NCBI GenBank assembly: GCA_934130975.1
Contig: CAKOYU010000008.1
Location: 5,510-69,509 of the forward strand
DNA length: 64,000 nucleotides
Direction: 5' to 3'
From: an uncultured Clostridia bacterium
Lineage (GTDB): Bacteria; Bacillota; Clostridia; TANB77; CAG-508
Below the pieces are notes generated by a model that saw only the letters and a list, made by a program, of their open reading frames with translations, was not told the origin of the DNA and did no database searches. Position numbers and translations under genes: made by a program. Each line of letters starts with the position of its first letter. The first letter of the stretch is position 1. Positions 42,615-51,632 of this stretch are shown in pieces.

Positions 42615-43760
42615 TTAGTCTCCTAAACAAATTCCAATATCTCTAGCAGTTTTAACTAAATCATCATCCATTGTAACTTTTCTTAAATTACTTTCTGCTG
42701 TATTTCCAGAAACAGCACCTATTTTAGTATTATTTCCTACAACATCTTCTAAAGAAACACTATCTAGTTTTCCATTTTTCAATACAGCTAATACTCCAAA
42801 TTGTCCATTTAATGCAAGTTCCATAGCTTTAGCACCATATTTTGTAGATAATACTCTATCAAATGCTGTTGGTGTTCCACCTCTTTGCATATATCCAAGT
42901 GTTGTATTTCTAGCTTCTAAACCAGTTAGTTTTTCTAATTCTCTAGCTACAACTTGACCTACTCCACCAAGTTTATTGTTATCAACTCCTGCTCCATTAT
43001 CTCTTTTTCCTTCAACTGTAATTTCTCCTCCTTTTGGAGCGGCACCTTCTGCAACTACAACTATACTAAATTCTTTTCCTTTAGCTCTTCTTTCATTTAT
43101 TTTATCTACTGCTTTGTTAATATCATATGGAATTTCTGGAATTAATGCAACATCAGCTCCTCCTGCTATTGCAGATTCTAATGCAATCCATCCTGCATAT
43201 CTTCCCATAACTTCTAATACCATAATTCTATGATGTGTTTCTCCTGTTGTATGTAGTCTATCCAATGCTTCTGCAGCAACTGATACTGCTGTATTATATC
43301 CAAATGTTATATCTGTACATGCAACATCATTATCTATAGTTTTTGGTACTCCTATTACATTTACTCCTTTTGTAGAAAAGTCTCTTGCTGATTTTTGTGT
43401 TCCATCTCCTCCTAATGTAAATATACAATCAAACTCATCTTTTTTGATATTTTCTACACATACATCTGATAAATCTTTATATTCAACTTCTCCGTTTTCT
43501 CCAATTACTTTATAATTAAATACATTTGCATTTGTTGATGATCCAATTATTGATCCTCCTTTTGGCAATATACCAGATGCAGATGCATCATTTGCTGTAC
43601 TTAATCTTACATATTCATTTTTTAATAATCCGTTATATCCATCTATAAATCCATAACATTCTACATTATTATGTTCTGCTGTTTTTATTATAGCTCTAAT
43701 TACAGCATTAAAGCCTGATACATCTCCTCCATTTGCTAGTATGGCTACTTTTTTTAACAT
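42615..43760 (-). CDS. pfkA: 6-phosphofructokinase
   Basis: A 381-residue phosphofructokinase of the longer group III type. Motifs: ILANGGDVSGFNAVIRAI, GSSTNANVF, the phosphoryl-donor loop LGGDGTQKSA and the sugar-phosphate site VPKTIDNDVACTD, then VMGRYAGWIAL and LGYMQRGGTPTAFDR. The residue after GGD is Gly, as in ATP enzymes, while the residue before TIDND is Lys, as in pyrophosphate enzymes, so donor use is not certain. It phosphorylates fructose-6-phosphate and is unlinked to the gap operon. Confidence 0.94.
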   Translation of the reverse strand: MLKKVAILANGGDVSGFNAVIRAIIKTAEHNNVECYGFIDGYNGLLKNEYVRLSTANDASASGILPKGGSIIGSSTNANVFNYKVIGENGEVEYKDLSDVCVENIKKDEFDCIFTLGGDGTQKSARDFSTKGVNVIGVPKTIDNDVACTDITFGYNTAVSVAAEALDRLHTTGETHHRIMVLEVMGRYAGWIALESAIAGGADVALIPEIPYDINKAVDKINERRAKGKEFSIVVVAEGAAPKGGEITVEGKRDNGAGVDNNKLGGVGQVVARELEKLTGLEARNTTLGYMQRGGTPTAFDRVLSTKYGAKAMELALNGQFGVLAVLKNGKLDSVSLEDVVGNNTKIGAVSGNTAESNLRKVTMDDDLVKTARDIGICLGD

Positions 43761-43833
43761 ATTAATTCCTCCAATCGGGTATCCCCTAAATTATTAAAAT
43801 TTTACCTTTATTGGTAAAATTTGTTTCTACTTT

Positions 43834-43861
43834 ATTATATCAATTTTTTTCTTTTTTACAA
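43834..43861 (-). promoter_or_regulatory. Promoter of pfkA
   Basis: TTGTAA (43856-43861) and TATAAT (43834-43839), spacer 16, minus strand. A 10-bp hairpin (AAATTTTACC/GGTAAAATTT at 43797-43822) lies in the leader before the pfkA start. Confidence 0.6.
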
Positions 43862-43896
43862 GTATTTTATTTAATTTTTTTGAAGTTTAATATGCA

Positions 43897-43939
43897 GATT
43901 GCGACACCGAGGTATAAAAAACAATATATTATTAATTTT
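43897..43939. repeat. Dispersed intergenic repeat, copy 1
   Basis: A 43-base sequence beginning GATTGCGACACC and containing a run TATAAAAAACAATATA. It recurs at 58420-58463 with about five differences. Both copies are in intergenic DNA, downstream of one gene and about 135 bases upstream of the next, in the same orientation. No open frame or simple fold explains it. Confidence 0.75.
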
Positions 43940-43958
43940 AATGTATAAATTGTAACTA

Positions 43959-44924
43959 TTAATTATATATCAGTAACCTATGCAACTCATTTAAAAAATC
44001 ATCTTGAATAATCTCTTTAAAAACAACAGATATTTTAGTTCTACTAATATCGATATTAAAAATCTCTAAACCATTTTTATTAGCAATCTCAAGTATTTTT
44101 TTAAGTATTTCATCTCTAGAACTAATTCCAAACCCCACAACGGAAATTCTAGAAACATCTTTTTTTACAATACTTTTTATTCCAGAAGCCTCTAATTTAT
44201 GTGTTATTTCAGTCCCAGGATTATCATTAAAAGTAGAACCAGTTATAACAGAAACATTATTTCGTTCTGCCATTTCTACACATCTATCATGCAAAACTTT
44301 TGCACCTTCACTCGACAAAGCATGCATTTCTTCATAAGAAATATTTTTTAATTTTTTAGCTTGCTCAACCTTATTAGGATCAGCAGTATATATGCCATCA
44401 ACATCAGAATAAATATAGCACTGTTTAGCTTGTAGTGCTACTGCTAATGCAACTGCAGTTGTATCTGATCCACCTCTTCCTAATGTAGTTATATTATCAT
44501 TTTCATCTATCCCCTGAAATCCAGCCACCACAACAATTTTACCTTCTTGTAATTCTTTTTCAATCCTTTGCGAATTTATATATTCTATTTTTGCATTTTG
44601 ATTTTCTTTATTTGTATGAATTCCTGCTTGCCATCCTGTAAGCGATATAGCTTTATATCCTAAATAATTTAATAATATTGCCAATTTACTTGCACTTATT
44701 TGTTCTCCTGCACTTAATAATGCATCCATTTCTCTCTCAGTCGGTTTTAATGATAACTCTTCCGCTTCTCTTATAAGTTTATCTGTTGTTTTTCCTTGTG
44801 CAGATACAACAACAACAATATTATTTTCTTCTTCATATAATTTTATTGTCTTACTAGCAACAGTTTGTAATTTTTCATTATCTGCTATTGAGCTTCCTCC
44901 AAATTTAATTACTATTGTATCCAT
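43959..44924 (-). CDS. Aspartate kinase with one ACT domain
   Basis: A 321-residue aspartokinase, first enzyme of the lysine/threonine/methionine pathway. The kinase domain is complete: VIKFGGSSIADNEKL, VVVVSAQGKTTD, DALLSAGEQISASKLA, TLGRGGSDTTAVALA, CYIYSDVDGIYTADPN and LHDRCVEMAERNNV. Usual enzymes are about 400 residues with two ACT domains; here only a single short ACT-like segment (about 256-321, SRISVVGFGISSRDE) follows, so feedback control is probably simplified. The start is ATG at 44924 with CGAGG seven bases upstream; a TTG two codons earlier is less likely. Confidence 0.9.
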   Translation of the reverse strand: MDTIVIKFGGSSIADNEKLQTVASKTIKLYEEENNIVVVVSAQGKTTDKLIREAEELSLKPTEREMDALLSAGEQISASKLAILLNYLGYKAISLTGWQAGIHTNKENQNAKIEYINSQRIEKELQEGKIVVVAGFQGIDENDNITTLGRGGSDTTAVALAVALQAKQCYIYSDVDGIYTADPNKVEQAKKLKNISYEEMHALSSEGAKVLHDRCVEMAERNNVSVITGSTFNDNPGTEITHKLEASGIKSIVKKDVSRISVVGFGISSRDEILKKILEIANKNGLEIFNIDISRTKISVVFKEIIQDDFLNELHRLLIYN

Positions 44925-44949
44925 ATTCAAACCTCGTTTTTATATAAAA

Positions 44950-44991
44950 AATAATAGCAATAGTATTTATTTAAATACCATTACTATTATT
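44950..44991 (-). terminator. Intrinsic terminator after prfB
   Basis: A 20-base arm AATAATAGTAATGGTATTTA folds with its near-complement 44950-44969, followed by TTTTTATAT on the minus strand. Confidence 0.85.
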
Positions 44992-45007
44992 ATATTTTCA
45001 AAAAATC

Positions 45008-46112
45008 TTACATGTTCCACTTTAAATATGCTTCTATAAAGCCATCAATATTTCCATCCATTACACTTTCTACATTTCCCACTTCATAATTAGTTCTATG
45101 GTCTTTCACTAATGTATATGGGCAAAATACATATGATCTAATTTGACTTCCCCAGGCAATATCTTTTTGAATTCCTTTTAATTCATCAATTGTTTCTTTT
45201 TGCTCTTTTTCTTTTAAATTAAGAAGTTTTGACTTTAACATTTTCATTGCAGTCTCTCTATTTTGAATTTGTGAACGTTCTGATTGACAAGCAACTACTG
45301 TATTCGTAGGAATATGTGTAATTCTAACAGCAGATGATGTTTTATTTATATGTTGTCCACCAGCACCTGATGCTCTATAAGTATCAATTCTTAAATCATC
45401 TGGATTTATATCTATTTGTATATCATCTGTAATTTCTGGCAAAACTTCTAATGATGCAAAAGATGTATGTCTTCTTCCACCTGCATCAAATGGAGAAATT
45501 CTTACAAGTCTATGTACTCCCATTTCTCCTTTCATATATCCATAAGCGTTTTCGCCAACTATTTCAAATGTCACACTTTTTATTCCAGCTTCTTCTCCTT
45601 CTAAATAGTCAAGTTCTTTTACTTCATATCCATTTTGATTTGCCCATCTAACATACATTCTATATAACATTTCTGCCCAATCTTGCGACTCTGTTCCTCC
45701 TGCACCTGGATGTAATGTTAATATTGCATTATTTTTATCATATTTTCCTGACAATAATGTTTCAAGTTGAAGTTTTTCAACATCTTCTTCCAATTTTGTG
45801 GTTGATTTTAATATATCTCTTGCTACTTCTTCATCACTTTCTAAATTTGCTAATTCTGTTAGTTCTTGTAAATTTATTACCTCTTGTTTTACTTTTTTAT
45901 ATTTTACTACTTTGTTTTTTATTTGTTTTATTTTTGATAATATTTTGCCTGTTTCACTTGAATCTTGTTGCCAAAATCCTTCTTGTACTGTTTGTTCTTC
46001 TAATTGTTTTAGTTCTATTTCTAGTTGACCTATGTCAAAGAGATTCACCTAAACTTTCTATTTTTTCTTTTAACATTTCCAATTTTCTTGAATTTTCCTC
46101 TAACTCTAACAT
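45008..46112 (-). CDS. prfB: Peptide chain release factor 2, programmed +1 frameshift
   Basis: RF2, which recognises UGA and UAA stops. The 367-residue product is read in two frames: 25 codons from ATG 46112 (MLELEENSRKLEML...) to an in-frame TGA at 46035-46037, then +1 shift into the frame of GAC (DIGQLEIELKQLEEQ). The shift site CTT-TGA-C is the conserved RF2 signal, with an AGGTGA element upstream as the stimulatory ribosome-binding stretch. The body has the RF2 anticodon-like loop and the GGQ motif in RASGAGGQHINKTSSAVRITH, where the Gln is methylated by PrmC. This is autoregulation: low RF2 raises shifting. Start has AAGGGTGA upstream. Confidence 0.96.
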
Positions 46113-46132
46113 CCACTCACCCTTTCTTATTC

Positions 46133-47258
46133 TTACTTATAATCTTCTACACTTAGCATTGGATACTGAAATGTTTGTCCTGCATCTGTAAATTTTCCTG
46201 ATGGCACGTGGTTTTGATTCATTGTATTTGCACCTTTTAAGAAATATTTATATTTTGACTCTTCAGGCATTTTTCCCTCACCAATTAAAATTGGATCATC
46301 CCAGGTAACATCTATAGCATACCAATTATTATCTAGTAAAACATAATTCCATGCATGATTTTCAGTTTTTCCCGTACTATTAGTTCCTGTTCCTATTACG
46401 ATAACATTATCAATTTCAACTTCATTCATTAAATATTGAAATGACTTTGCATATCCTTCACACACACATTCTCTTAATACCAACGCACCATATATATCAT
46501 ATATATTACTTTTTGACAATGTTGAATCATATTCTATAGTATCTCTTAAATAATCATGTATCATTTTAATTTTTTCATAATCACTTTTTCCATTTACTTT
46601 AGAAACTATATAATCTCTGACTTTTTCAATTTTTAACTGATATGTATCAATATCTTCTTTACCTGAAAGTCCATCAGCCAAATAATTTACTTTATTACCA
46701 CTATCTATATACACATTATATTTTGTACTAGTTAATTTGGTTGTTTTTTCAATATTTATAAACATTTTTGTTGCATCTAAATAAAAAATTTCTGGATTCT
46801 CATATATCAACACTTCTATTGCTGATTGATATTTTTGTTTCAATTCTTTTTCTCCATTGTTTTGTGATAAAAGTGTCTGAAATTGATTACCAAAATCTAT
46901 TCTAAATGTTCCTGTTTTTAAATTTTCTTTATTTTCATATAATTTATCATATATTAATTTTGCCGTAGAATCTAATTGTTCATATAAATGGTTGTATTTT
47001 TTATTATTAGTTGTAATTGGATTTGCAGTACTTGTTCCATCCTCAATTCCATTAAATATATCTATACTAGTATCTATTGTATCCTGTTTATTATCATTAT
47101 TTTCTTTTAGTAAATTTCCGTATTCCTTGAAAGTCTAAAATAAAATTTTCATCACTTGCTATTATTTCTTTATATATTGTATAGCCAAAAATTCCAATAG
47201 CAATTATAATTGCTATTACTATTAAAATAAGTATAAAACTTACTATTTTATCTTTCAT
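46133..47258 (-). pseudogene. Transglutaminase-like protein with N-terminal anchor, frameshifted
   Basis: Two frames together encode about 375 residues. The first part, from ATG 47258 (AGGAGG upstream), is MKDKIVSFILILIV with a membrane anchor and stops after 53 codons at 47097. The rest is in a second frame, open from about 47137, and encodes a transglutaminase/protease core with catalytic Cys in ECVCEGYAKSF, His in TENHAWNYV and Asp in IDVTWDDP. One extra T in the TTT run at 47130-47132 would join them as LDFKEYGNLL. The gene is either newly inactivated or the site is a sequencing error; extracytoplasmic cross-linking or peptidase roles are typical for this fold. Confidence 0.8.
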
Positions 47259-47375
47259 ATTTCCTCCTTAGCAAGATACAATTATAGTTTAATTGCACTA
47301 ATTTAATTATATATTATTTACATATTGTTTTCAAGTTTTTTGAATATTTTTTCCTTTTTTGCAAATATTAATAAT

Positions 47376-49019
47376 ATGAATTTTAAAGACTATTTTAACA
47401 AGTTAATTAAATATACGCCTCAAATTTATAATTTTTCTATTATGAACACAAATTCTGATTCTCAAAGTACTTTATCTTCTGAAACATCTCAGAAAAATTA
47501 TAAAGTTTTTAGCAACATTAAAGAAAATCTAGATTTTCTAAAAAGTCAGTATAACACTCTAATCTGTCCTGATGTTATCATAAGAGAATTCAATATGTTT
47601 GCATATAATAAAAACCATAAGTGTTTTATTATTTATATTGATGGCTTAGTAGATTCAATTTCTATAAATGATTTTATTTTAAAATCTTTAATGATGGAAA
47701 AACATAGATATAATAATCCATTTGAAGGAAATTTACTAGAATATGTTGATAATTGCTTATTACCACAAAATAGTGTAACTAAGGTTAAAGATTTTCAAGA
47801 TGTTTATTCTGGAATTAATATGGGAGATTGCTTATTATTTATAGATACTTTAAATATTGCATTTGATATTGATGTTAAAAATTACACTCAACGTAGTATT
47901 AGCGCTCCTGAAAACGAATCAGTAATAAAAGGACCTCAAGAAGGTTTTGTTGAAAATTTTAGAACTAATACTTCTATTATAAGACGTATTATAAATAATG
48001 AAAATCTTGTAATAGAAACTATACCTGTTGGTAAAATAAGCCAAACAAAATGTGGAGTTTGCTATCTAAAAAACATTGCTAATAATGATTTAGTAGCTGA
48101 AGCTAGGTATAGACTTAGTAATCTTGATGTTGATTCATTACTTTCTACTGGTCAACTTGAGCAATTAATTGAATCAGATGAAGGTTTTGGAATACCTCAA
48201 CTTTTGTCAACTGAACGTCCTGATAAATGTGCTAAATATTTATTTCAAGGTAGAGTTGTTATACTTGTAAATGGTAATCCATATGCTTTAATTTTGCCAG
48301 CTACAATTGAAGATTTTTTATTTTCACCTGAAGATACAAATTTAAGACCATTATTTGCAAATTTTTTGCGTGGAATTCGTATATTAGCAACATTAATTAC
48401 ATTATTATTGCCTGGTGTTTATATGGCTATAGCAAGTTTTCATCAGGAAATTTTACCAACACCTTTGCTTTTCTCAATTTTGGCATCAAGAGAAAATGTA
48501 CCATTTCCAATAATATTTGAAATTTTACTTATGGAAATATCATTTGAATTAATAAGAGAAGCTAGTCTCAGAGTTCCTTCTTTAATTGGTTCATCTATTG
48601 GTATTGTAGGAGCTTTAATTTTAGGTGACGCTGCTGTAAATGCTGGATTTGTAAGTCCTACTCTTATAATTATAGTAGCTATGGCTGGTATTGCTTCATT
48701 TGCTATTCCAGATTTTTCTTTTGGCTTTCATATACGTATGTTTAGATTCTGGTTTATAGCACTAGGAGCTACTGCAGGTTTTTTAGGAATTGGTGTAGGA
48801 CTATTTATATACATTTCAATGATTTGTAGCTTGAAATCATTCGGCTTACCTTATACAATACCTATTGCACCAGATATTAATACGAAAGGTAATGGAATGT
48901 ATGTTCCTCCTGTATGGAAACAAGAATATAGAGCAGGATTTATTTCACCAAAGAAAAGACAAGCTCAAGGGGAAATTAGTATGAAATGGAAATCTGTCAA
49001 AAAGGACAAAACTTTTTGA
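47376..49019 (+). CDS. gerAA: GerA-family spore germination receptor, A subunit
   Basis: A 547-residue GerA/SpoVAF family protein. The N-terminal cytoplasmic half ends with IKGPQEGFVENFRTN, the family signature, and PVGKISQTKCGVCYL; a C-terminal membrane domain has about five segments, with RGIRILATLITLLLPGVY and the REASLRVPS motif. It is the nutrient-sensing part of a germinant receptor in the spore inner membrane, but no gerB or gerC gene is adjacent. The start is uncertain: ATG 47376 fits the family, though no good ribosome site is visible; a TTG 17 codons upstream is possible. The last residues (SVKKDKTF) lie in a palindromic repeat. Confidence 0.9.
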   Translation: MNFKDYFNKLIKYTPQIYNFSIMNTNSDSQSTLSSETSQKNYKVFSNIKENLDFLKSQYNTLICPDVIIREFNMFAYNKNHKCFIIYIDGLVDSISINDFILKSLMMEKHRYNNPFEGNLLEYVDNCLLPQNSVTKVKDFQDVYSGINMGDCLLFIDTLNIAFDIDVKNYTQRSISAPENESVIKGPQEGFVENFRTNTSIIRRIINNENLVIETIPVGKISQTKCGVCYLKNIANNDLVAEARYRLSNLDVDSLLSTGQLEQLIESDEGFGIPQLLSTERPDKCAKYLFQGRVVILVNGNPYALILPATIEDFLFSPEDTNLRPLFANFLRGIRILATLITLLLPGVYMAIASFHQEILPTPLLFSILASRENVPFPIIFEILLMEISFELIREASLRVPSLIGSSIGIVGALILGDAAVNAGFVSPTLIIIVAMAGIASFAIPDFSFGFHIRMFRFWFIALGATAGFLGIGVGLFIYISMICSLKSFGLPYTIPIAPDINTKGNGMYVPPVWKQEYRAGFISPKKRQAQGEISMKWKSVKKDKTF

Positions 49020-49022
49020 CAG
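48994..49022 (+). terminator. Intrinsic terminator of gerA
   Basis: CTGTCAAAAAG-gacaaaa-CTTTTTGACAG followed by GTTTTTTT on the plus strand; the stem overlaps the gerA stop codon. Confidence 0.85.
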
Positions 49023-49275
49023 GTTTTTTTAATTTTATATCTAGTAATATTGTTTTATTAGAATACTTTTAAATATAAAGTTTGAATGTAATGACGAATG
49101 TGCATGAAGAAACTCTAGAACTTCTATGTAGTTTTATGGAAAGAGTTCACGAGAGTGGAAGGGTGCCATAAAACAAATTAGAAGTTCTTAAGTTTCGTAG
49201 TAAGCCGAGACATGGAATGAAAAGTTTATATTTAAAAGTATTCTTTATATTAATTTATAGATAAAATAATAAAAC

Positions 49276-49304
49276 CTGTCAAAAAGTTTTGTCCTTCTTG
49301 ACAG
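49276..49304 (-). terminator. Intrinsic terminator of rubrerythrin
   Basis: CTGTCAAGAAG-gacaaaa-CTTTTTGACAG followed by GTTTTATT on the minus strand. It differs from the gerA terminator stem by one base and is its inverted copy. Confidence 0.8.
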
Positions 49305-49313
49305 ATTTTTTTA

Positions 49314-49853
49314 TTAATAATTTTCTGCTTTTATTTCAAAATATGCTTTTGGATGGCTACATACTGGACAAACTTCTGGTGCAGATGTTCCTACAACTAT
49401 ATGTCCGCAATTTCTACATTTCCATATTTTAACCTCTCCAGCTTCAAATACTTTTCCATCTTTTACATTGTTTAATAATTTTAAATATCTTTCTTCATGT
49501 TCTTTTTCTATTTTAGCTACTTCTTCAAACAAATATGCAATTCTTGTAAATCCTTCTTCTTTTGCTGTTTTAGCAAATTCTGCATACATATCTGTCCATT
49601 CATAATTTTCTCCATCAGCAGCTGCTTGTAAGTTTTCTGCTGTTGTTCCAATTTCTCCACCATTTAATAATTTAAACCACATTTTTGCATGTTCTTTTTC
49701 ATTATCAGCTGTTTCTTGGAATATAGCAGCTATTTGCTCATATCCTTCTTTTTTTGCCTTACTTGCAAAATATGTGTATTTATTTCTTGCTTGTGATTCT
49801 CCTGCAAATGCAGTCATTAAATTTTGTTCTGTCTTTGATCCTTTTAATTCCAT
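49314..49853 (-). CDS. rbr: Rubrerythrin
   Basis: A 179-residue cytosolic peroxidase of anaerobes that reduces hydrogen peroxide. The N-terminal four-helix diiron domain has AFAGESQARNKYTYFA (first Glu ligand), ETADNEKEHAKMWF (ExxH) and, later, EEVAKIEKEHEERY. The C-terminal rubredoxin-like domain has CRNCGH and CPVCSHPK cysteine pairs for one iron. It is monocistronic with a strong AGGAGGT ribosome site. The length is normal. Confidence 0.97.
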   Translation of the reverse strand: MELKGSKTEQNLMTAFAGESQARNKYTYFASKAKKEGYEQIAAIFQETADNEKEHAKMWFKLLNGGEIGTTAENLQAAADGENYEWTDMYAEFAKTAKEEGFTRIAYLFEEVAKIEKEHEERYLKLLNNVKDGKVFEAGEVKIWKCRNCGHIVVGTSAPEVCPVCSHPKAYFEIKAENY

Positions 49854-49960
49854 TACAATTACCTCCTATTTTTTATAAATTAAGATTATCACATTTTCTG
49901 CTTTAAATCAAGATTTTCACTAAACTTTCATAAAAAGTTGTAATTATAATTAAAAGAAAA

Positions 49961-49992
49961 AACTCTTTAAAAGCCAAACGCCTTTAAAGAGT
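49961..49992 (-). terminator. Intrinsic terminator after the nicotinamidase-like gene
   Basis: ACTCTTTAAAGGC-gttt-GGCTTTTAAAGAGT followed by TTTTTTC on the minus strand. Confidence 0.85.
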
Positions 49993-50013
49993 CTTTTCCG
50001 ACTGTCAAAATTC

Positions 50014-50934
50014 TTAATTTACCATCTGCACATCAATTGATTTCATAAATTTGATACCATAGTTATCTCTAAGCATATCAAATTTTCTATTTGTTTCTTC
50101 TTCAAATCCTTTAATTGGTGATGTACAATCAGTTAATACTGTAATTTTTGCAAGAATATCAAGTCGATTCTTGAAATATTCACAAATTTGTATTAATGTT
50201 TCTAAAACACAGTGGCTTGCAGCTTCTCCTACGATGTATATTTCATCATACTTCCTGAACAGCTTGAGAAATTCCAAATTGATTTCAGTATCATCAGATA
50301 CTACTTCTGGTTTCACAATGCCATACATTTCAGAAAATCTGTCCTGCCCTTTTTGTATAATTTCAGAATTAGTTATTCTAACCAAAGAATGAAAACGTAT
50401 CATCTTAGCAAACTCATTTTCAAGAGTATATCCATCACCCCCTCTAAGGCAATGATATGGCCACACACACAATTCTCTATTCCCAAGCTCTTCTAATTCT
50501 CGCAAATACTTTTTACTCTTTTTCGAACATTTCATATTGGCAGTTCTCCACTTTCCATTAATTACATCTTCATATGTAATTTTTGTATATGGTTCTGGAT
50601 TTTCACCTTTTTTATTTACCCACCAGCATGGGTGAAAAATCTGTTCTCTAATATGAGCATCCATGCTACACATAATTTGTGTAATGTTTTCCATATTATT
50701 ATAAATAAAACGTGTAATGTTTTCTACATCTCTTTTAGAATTTGGTACCGGTACAGTACCTCCTTCCATAAAATCTTTCTGCATGTCTATGCATAAAAGC
50801 ATTCTTCTTACTTTATCTTGGCTAGCTGTCCGTATTCTTTCTCTTTTAGCTAAAGAAAGCACTCCAGATATATCTGTCACTCCTTTTTCTCCTATTCTTT
50901 CCACATTAACGATTTCTTCATATTTGGTTTTCAT
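50014..50934 (-). CDS. Isochorismatase/nicotinamidase-family cysteine hydrolase
   Basis: A 306-residue protein of the isochorismatase-like hydrolase fold. The catalytic Asp is in LLCIDMQKDFMEGG, a metal-binding DAH pattern in CSMDAHIREQIFHP follows, and the nucleophile Cys is in GEAASHCVLETL. This set, with the metal motif, resembles nicotinamidase (nicotinamide to nicotinate), but the protein has an N-terminal extension of about 45 residues and a large insert. The start at 50934 has AAGGAGG nine bases upstream. It lies just downstream of spoIIIAH; whether it shares that transcript is not clear. Confidence 0.78.
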   Translation of the reverse strand: MKTKYEEIVNVERIGEKGVTDISGVLSLAKRERIRTASQDKVRRMLLCIDMQKDFMEGGTVPVPNSKRDVENITRFIYNNMENITQIMCSMDAHIREQIFHPCWWVNKKGENPEPYTKITYEDVINGKWRTANMKCSKKSKKYLRELEELGNRELCVWPYHCLRGGDGYTLENEFAKMIRFHSLVRITNSEIIQKGQDRFSEMYGIVKPEVVSDDTEINLEFLKLFRKYDEIYIVGEAASHCVLETLIQICEYFKNRLDILAKITVLTDCTSPIKGFEEETNRKFDMLRDNYGIKFMKSIDVQMVN

Positions 50935-51029
50935 TTTGAAAGTCCTCCTTCTTGCAAGATACACTCTTGCAAATCTTCTACAATAGTTACATTTACCATT
51001 ATACCATTTTATATAGCTTTTTGCAAACC

Positions 51030-51632
51030 TTATTTTGTCATTATATGTATATTTTCAACTTTAGCATTCATTTCTCTTGAAACAATATTTTGAATTTGAG
51101 CAATTTCATCCTGTTTTAATTCTTCTTTTCCTATAATTACACTAATACTGTCGACATTCACAAAAATCACACATTTTTCAAAGCCCTTAGTTGATAATAA
51201 ATTTTCACTTATCATTATTGCATTTTTTTCTTGATTTAATTTAGTTATTTCTTGTGTTACAATTGCTTTTTGCTCTTCAGAAACATTCGAATTATCTAAC
51301 ATCTTCTGATATGTTTCCAGTGTTTGTGAATACATCGTATCTCTTGACAATTTTGACTCTTGAAAATAGTCATCTGTTTTAGTCTCTTCAGAAGAAGTTG
51401 TAATATTAGTTGTATTCGTTTCTGCTTTTTTCTCATTATCAGTAGTTTCAGTTGTAACATCATTACTATTAACAAGTGTAGCATCTCCTAAATGTTCATC
51501 TGTTGTATTTTGATTTTCACTACTAACAGTTTCTATAGTTTTGGTTTCGTTTGATAAATATGCCCAATATCCAGCTGTTACCAGCATTAATGCTAATACA
51601 TAAATTACGGCAGAACCTTTTTTCATTTTCAT
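51030..51632 (-). CDS. spoIIIAH: Stage III sporulation protein AH
   Basis: A 200-residue single-pass protein: short N-terminus, one membrane segment (about 6-24), a Thr/Ser/Glu-rich linker (about 25-95), and a C-terminal YscJ/FliF-like domain (EEQKAIVTQEITKLNQEKNAI, GFEKCVIFVNVDSISVII). SpoIIIAH sits in the mother-cell membrane and binds SpoIIQ of the forespore, forming the channel or feeding tube. Its ATG follows the spoIIIAG TAA directly, and its ribosome site GGGGGTG lies inside spoIIIAG. It is the last gene of the operon. Confidence 0.95.
   Translation of the reverse strand: MKMKKGSAVIYVLALMLVTAGYWAYLSNETKTIETVSSENQNTTDEHLGDATLVNSNDVTTETTDNEKKAETNTTNITTSSEETKTDDYFQESKLSRDTMYSQTLETYQKMLDNSNVSEEQKAIVTQEITKLNQEKNAIMISENLLSTKGFEKCVIFVNVDSISVIIGKEELKQDEIAQIQNIVSREMNAKVENIHIMTK

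Larger units (their letters stand above)
48990..49308. repeat. 319-bp near-palindromic element between gerA and rubrerythrin
   Basis: The left half (48990-49140) is an imperfect reverse complement of the right half (49166-49308). Outer arms of about 95 bases include AAATCTGTCAA-GGACAAAACTTTTTGACAGG and GAATACTTTTAAATATAAA; inner arms include AGAACTTCTA and GTTTTATGG with their complements at 49165-49191. The loop is about 26 bases (around GAGTTCACGAGAGTGGAAG). The left end covers the gerA stop and last eight codons; the right end reaches the rubrerythrin terminator. Confidence 0.85.

Noticed and set aside
44950..44991. Similarity of this repeat (AATAATAGTAAT) to the inverted repeat at 8205
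   Set aside because: Shared bases are a simple AT-rich motif; this one has a U-tract and is a plain terminator of prfB.
51296..51484. 62-codon minus-strand frame inside spoIIIAH
   Set aside because: Alternative frame of the Thr-rich linker of spoIIIAH.
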